Program-made: the position numbers and the translations under genes
Origin: an uncultured Lachnospiraceae bacterium
Lineage (GTDB): Bacteria; Bacillota_A; Clostridia; Lachnospirales; Lachnospiraceae
Reading direction: 5' to 3'
Assembly: GCA_902773195.1 (NCBI GenBank)
Contig: CACYDL010000192.1
Coordinates: 1-18,986, forward strand
Length of the DNA stretch: 18,986 bases
Part shown: positions 16,727 to 18,986 of the stretch, piece by piece
Position numbering within the stretch: position 1 is the first letter of the stretch
How the letters are laid out: the number at the start of each line of letters is the position of its first letter
Notes under the pieces: model-generated
Database searches by the model: none
Seen by the model: the letters and a program-made list of their open reading frames with translations, nothing else
Told to the model about the DNA's origin: nothing

Positions 16727-18408
16727 CAGTACCCGCTGATCAGATCCCAGATTTCGGACTTCTCCAGACCCAGCTTCCACCAGGCGAAGCCCGCGCATCC
16801 GTATTCCGACGCGGCTTTAAGCTTCGCCGCGATGGACTCCCCGTCTTCAAGCCAGATCCTCCGCAGGATATTCCCTTCTTGTATCTCCGCGTAGTTCTGG
16901 CCGGTCTTCTCGTCCCACCGGGCTGTCATGCCGTATTCCGCGAGAGCATTTTCCGCGTCTCTCATGCCGAGCGCCCTGCTCCCGGGAGCGCTGCCCTTTT
17001 CCGTCGTCCAAAGCCTTGTAAAGAACGGAAGCGCCGCGATCAGCTGCCCGGGCGGCACCTCCTTCAGCGTGTCGCGAAGTCCCTTCTCCACAAAGGGAAG
17101 AGACGAGACCGATCCCGCCTCGGAGGACCCCGCCGTGTGCTCATCATAACACATCGTGACGATAAAGTCCGCCACTCTGGCCTGTTCGCCCCGGTTCATG
17201 TAGGACGTGTAGGCCGGCACGTAGTTGTCCACCGAGAAGACGAGCCCCGCCTTCCGGGCCTCGGCCGCCAGCTCCCTGACGAACTCGAGAAACGTCTCCG
17301 CGCTGTAGTCCCGCACCAGCTCGAAATCGAGGTTGAGGCCGTCCGCCCCGCAGGACACGAGGGAGGAGACGACGGCCTCGGCGGCGCTTCTTCTCGCCTC
17401 CCAGTCCGCCAGAAACCGCGCGGTCTCGTCCGTGGAGGAGCAGGCGCCGTCAAAATCGTTGAATACGGCCCAGACCTCCATCCCGGCGGCGTGGGCGTAT
17501 TCCACGTACGTCCGGCTGGAGACGTCCCTCAGCGTGCCGTCCGTGCCGTCCAGATAGTACCAGGTCGGCGCGATCACATCGGCTCCCTTCACCCCTTCGA
17601 GGGCGGCGGGGAGGGCGTCGTTGGAAGCCTGGTTGTCCGTCTGGTGAAAGACCAGGTTGACCGTCCCGTCATACGTCCGCTTCGTGAAGGTGAAGGCGGG
17701 GTCGCTGTGGGCGTCCGTGAGATCCACCGCGGTCCGCTCCCCCAGGCGGCGCGCCTCCGTGTAGCCCGCCAGTCCGGTGTCGGTGATGACCCGCACCCAC
17801 TTCGCGTCCGGCTCCTCCCCCTCCTCCGGGGAGAGGCGGATCCGGGAACCCGCTTCGTATTCCGCGAGGATTTTCTTCTTCTTTCCGGGGCCGCTTCTGA
17901 CGCGCGTCTTTCCGGGCAGCTCCGCCAGCTCGTACGTCCACTCCGTGTCGATGAAGACCCGGCGCACGGGATCGTCGTATACCTCGGTCTCCATGTCTGT
18001 CACGGACTCCAGATAGGCGAGGGAGATATACAGCGTGCCGTCCAGAAACCCTGCCTCCCTTCCGGGCGGGGTCCCCCCGGACAGATCGACGGTCAGGATC
18101 TCCTGTGGCTTCGTCACGATCAGGCGTTCCGCGGGTTCGTCGTAGTAGACGGAGGGATTGACACAGCGGCGGACGCAGTCATAATCCAGATAGATCTCTC
18201 CGTCGATCACCCGGCCGGCCGCTCCCGCCCTCTCTCCTCCGCAGACGACGCCCACCTCGTAATCCTTCGTGATGCCGAAGTATTCCTTCTCCGACATCAC
18301 GCGGCGGGTCGGGAGAAGGGCTGCGGCGGCAGCGGCAGCCGTCAGCAGAATCGCGGCAGCCGCGAGCGCCGGAAAGGCCATTCTGTTTTTATCAGCCGTT
18401 TTCCGCAT
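16720..18408 (-). CDS. membrane-anchored GH18 family protein with stalk and SH3-like domains
   Basis: 562 aa from the chosen start. A basic N-terminus and an Ala/Leu membrane segment (11-33) anchor or export it. Residues about 60-150 resemble a copper-amine-oxidase N-terminal (stalk) domain, 152-225 an SH3-like domain (KTRVRSGPGKKKKILAEYEAGSRI), and 245-560 a GH18 barrel. The GH18 signature DGLNLDFE is intact, with likely catalytic Glu363, and the barrel ends with GFAWWKLGLE. Relatives act on chitin-like or peptidoglycan sugars; here cell-wall or spore-like glycan is inferred. The ATG at 18423 lies only about two bases from the predicted transcription start; the ATG at 18408 has AAGGTG seven bases upstream and is preferred. 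Confidence 0.87.
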   Translation of the reverse strand: MRKTADKNRMAFPALAAAAILLTAAAAAAALLPTRRVMSEKEYFGITKDYEVGVVCGGERAGAAGRVIDGEIYLDYDCVRRCVNPSVYYDEPAERLIVTKPQEILTVDLSGGTPPGREAGFLDGTLYISLAYLESVTDMETEVYDDPVRRVFIDTEWTYELAELPGKTRVRSGPGKKKKILAEYEAGSRIRLSPEEGEEPDAKWVRVITDTGLAGYTEARRLGERTAVDLTDAHSDPAFTFTKRTYDGTVNLVFHQTDNQASNDALPAALEGVKGADVIAPTWYYLDGTDGTLRDVSSRTYVEYAHAAGMEVWAVFNDFDGACSSTDETARFLADWEARRSAAEAVVSSLVSCGADGLNLDFELVRDYSAETFLEFVRELAAEARKAGLVFSVDNYVPAYTSYMNRGEQARVADFIVTMCYDEHTAGSSEAGSVSSLPFVEKGLRDTLKEVPPGQLIAALPFFTRLWTTEKGSAPGSRALGMRDAENALAEYGMTARWDEKTGQNYAEIQEGNILRRIWLEDGESIAAKLKAASEYGCAGFAWWKLGLEKSEIWDLISGYCA

Positions 18409-18431
18409 TTCAAACACCTTCATTCCCGTTG

Positions 18432-18460
18432 ATTATAGCAAGAACGGGCTATTTTGTGAA
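18432..18460 (-). promoter_or_regulatory. sigma-A type promoter of the GH18-divIVA-tsaC-upp operon
   Basis: Reading the minus strand: -35 TTCACA (18455-18460), 17-bp spacer, perfect -10 TATAAT (18432-18437). Transcription should start near 18425. That leaves a leader of about 17 bases before the ATG at 18408 with AAGGTG as ribosome-binding site. No other strong promoter is visible before the phosphoglucomutase gene. Confidence 0.8.
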
Positions 18461-18501
18461 TAACGAAGTATCGCGTCGGGGCCGGAAAACCGGGCGCGCG
18501 C

Positions 18502-18554
18502 AAAAATCCCGGAAGCCGCTCTGCACTTTGAGATTCCCCACACGGCTTCCGGGA
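18502..18554 (-). terminator. intrinsic terminator of the small orphan gene
   Basis: A 12-bp perfect stem, TCCCGGAAGCCG (18543-18554 in transcript order) with CGGCTTCCGGGA (18507-18518), is followed directly by TTTTTG on the minus strand. The loop is long (24 bases). It lies 38 bases after the stop of the 73-aa gene and isolates it from the GH18 operon. Confidence 0.85.
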
Positions 18555-18592
18555 CAATATACGATTTCGGGTCTAAGGATTGTTTCAGGTTT

Positions 18593-18814
18593 CTACAGGT
18601 TTACTCTCATAAAATTGATTCTGACCGGCCTCCCTTCCCCGTCACAGATCATATCGCGCATATAGGTGGCGTGCAGGTCGCGCGAGATGGTCCTGGCCAG
18701 GCGGTCCGGCGACACTTCCACATCCTCCGGGCAGTACAGTCTGCAGCCGTTCTCCCGGAGCATCCTGAATTCCTTGCGATATGACTGATAGGCTTTTTTG
18801 ATTTTGTTTGTCAT
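18593..18814 (-). CDS. small basic protein of unknown function, 73 aa
   Basis: I do not recognise this protein. It starts with a basic helix-prone stretch (MTNKIKKAYQSYRKEFRMLRENG), has two cysteines in NGCRLYCPEDVEV (residues 24 and 28-29 region), a middle segment SPDRLARTISRDLHATYMRDM, and a beta-like end GRPVRINFMRVNL. No signal peptide or membrane segment. The ATG at 18814 has GGAG six bases upstream; the ATG at 18826 has none, so 73 rather than 77 residues. It has its own promoter, a structured leader and a terminator, so it is very probably a real monocistronic gene. Composition (basic, with Arg/Lys clusters) would allow nucleic-acid binding, but nothing proves it. Confidence 0.75.
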   Translation of the reverse strand: MTNKIKKAYQSYRKEFRMLRENGCRLYCPEDVEVSPDRLARTISRDLHATYMRDMICDGEGRPVRINFMRVNL

Positions 18815-18849
18815 CAGCTGCTCCATCCGTGAGAAAAAGGTAAAACGGA

Positions 18850-18883
18850 GCGGGCGGAGCCCGCCGTCGGGAAAGGCCTTTCC
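18850..18883 (-). promoter_or_regulatory. structured leader of the small gene: 14-bp palindrome plus GC hairpin
   Basis: GGAAAGGCCTTTCC (18870-18883) is a perfect palindrome starting about five bases after the predicted transcription start. Then GCGGGC and GCCCGC (18850-18864) form a 6-bp stem with a 3-base loop, followed by TCCGTTTTACCTTTTT. The second stem plus T-runs resembles a weak terminator or attenuator placed before the coding region. Palindrome could be an operator. Both uses are inference. Confidence 0.45.
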
Positions 18884-18893
18884 TTGAATCCAG

Positions 18894-18921
18894 ATTATAT
18901 CCGCTTTCCCGGGGCGGTCAA
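18894..18921 (-). promoter_or_regulatory. sigma-A type promoter of the small gene
   Basis: Reading the minus strand: -35 TTGACC (18916-18921), 16-bp spacer, perfect -10 TATAAT (18894-18899). Predicted start near 18887, giving a leader of about 70 bases. The boxes are the same as those of the phosphoglucomutase promoter except for spacer length. Confidence 0.78.
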
Positions 18922-18986
18922 CCGTCCCGGCGACAGTTCAAAGGAAAGTGACAGAAGTTCATCAAAAAATGCCAGATCCGCCCCGG

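Overview
The window is GC-rich and gene-dense. It fits a high-GC Clostridia genome (Bacillota), most likely Lachnospiraceae-like. The evidence is gene content and order: hup-rqcP-divIC-tilS-hpt-ftsH as in the Firmicutes division/tRNA cluster, a Sua5-type TsaC-upp-dCMP deaminase run, a short prolyl-tRNA synthetase with a C-terminal cysteine cluster, strong Shine-Dalgarno sites and consensus sigma-A promoters. Taxonomy is inferred from gene content only.

Layout. On the plus strand, positions 1-990 hold the end of an unrecognised gene with a 13-residue Ala/Gly/Ser/Thr repeat tail, translationally coupled to a DUF975-like membrane protein. Everything else is on the minus strand, listed here in the direction of transcription, from high to low coordinates. 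First comes a 73-aa protein of unknown function (18593-18814) with its own promoter, structured leader and terminator. A promoter at 18432-18460 then drives a probable long operon: anchored GH18 protein, DivIVA-like coiled-coil protein with a polyaspartate tail, TsaC/Sua5, uracil phosphoribosyltransferase, dCMP deaminase, prolyl-tRNA synthetase, CCA-adding enzyme and TrmL. A second promoter (10157-10186) drives an alpha-phosphoglucomutase, and a third (8336-8364) drives the HU protein. A heavily structured hup-rqcP interval follows, then rqcP, a hairpin terminator, and the overlapping set divIC-tilS-hpt-ftsH with a GH13 alpha-glycosidase 35 bp behind it. The GH13 gene runs tail-to-tail into the DUF975 gene with a 19-bp overlap.

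How the genes work together. Three themes recur. (1) tRNA function and ribosome rescue: proS, cca, trmL, tsaC, tilS, rqcP. (2) Envelope and division: GH18 protein, DivIVA-like protein, DivIC, FtsH. (3) Pyrimidine/purine salvage and glucan use: upp, dCMP deaminase, hpt; GH13 and phosphoglucomutase. Most genes are ordinary housekeeping genes and I see no defence system, prophage, insertion sequence, CRISPR array, tRNA or rRNA gene. The less ordinary points are the lack of yabP, yabQ and spoIIE at the places where spore formers often carry them, the almost fully base-paired leader in front of rqcP, three proteins with repeat-derived low-complexity tails, and the small orphan gene with a structured leader.

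No stretch over 300 bases lacks a gene. The longest gaps are 7438-7636 (two hairpins), 18409-18592 (GH18 promoter plus terminator of the small gene) and 18815-18986 (promoter and structured leader; I see nothing identifiable in 18922-18986).
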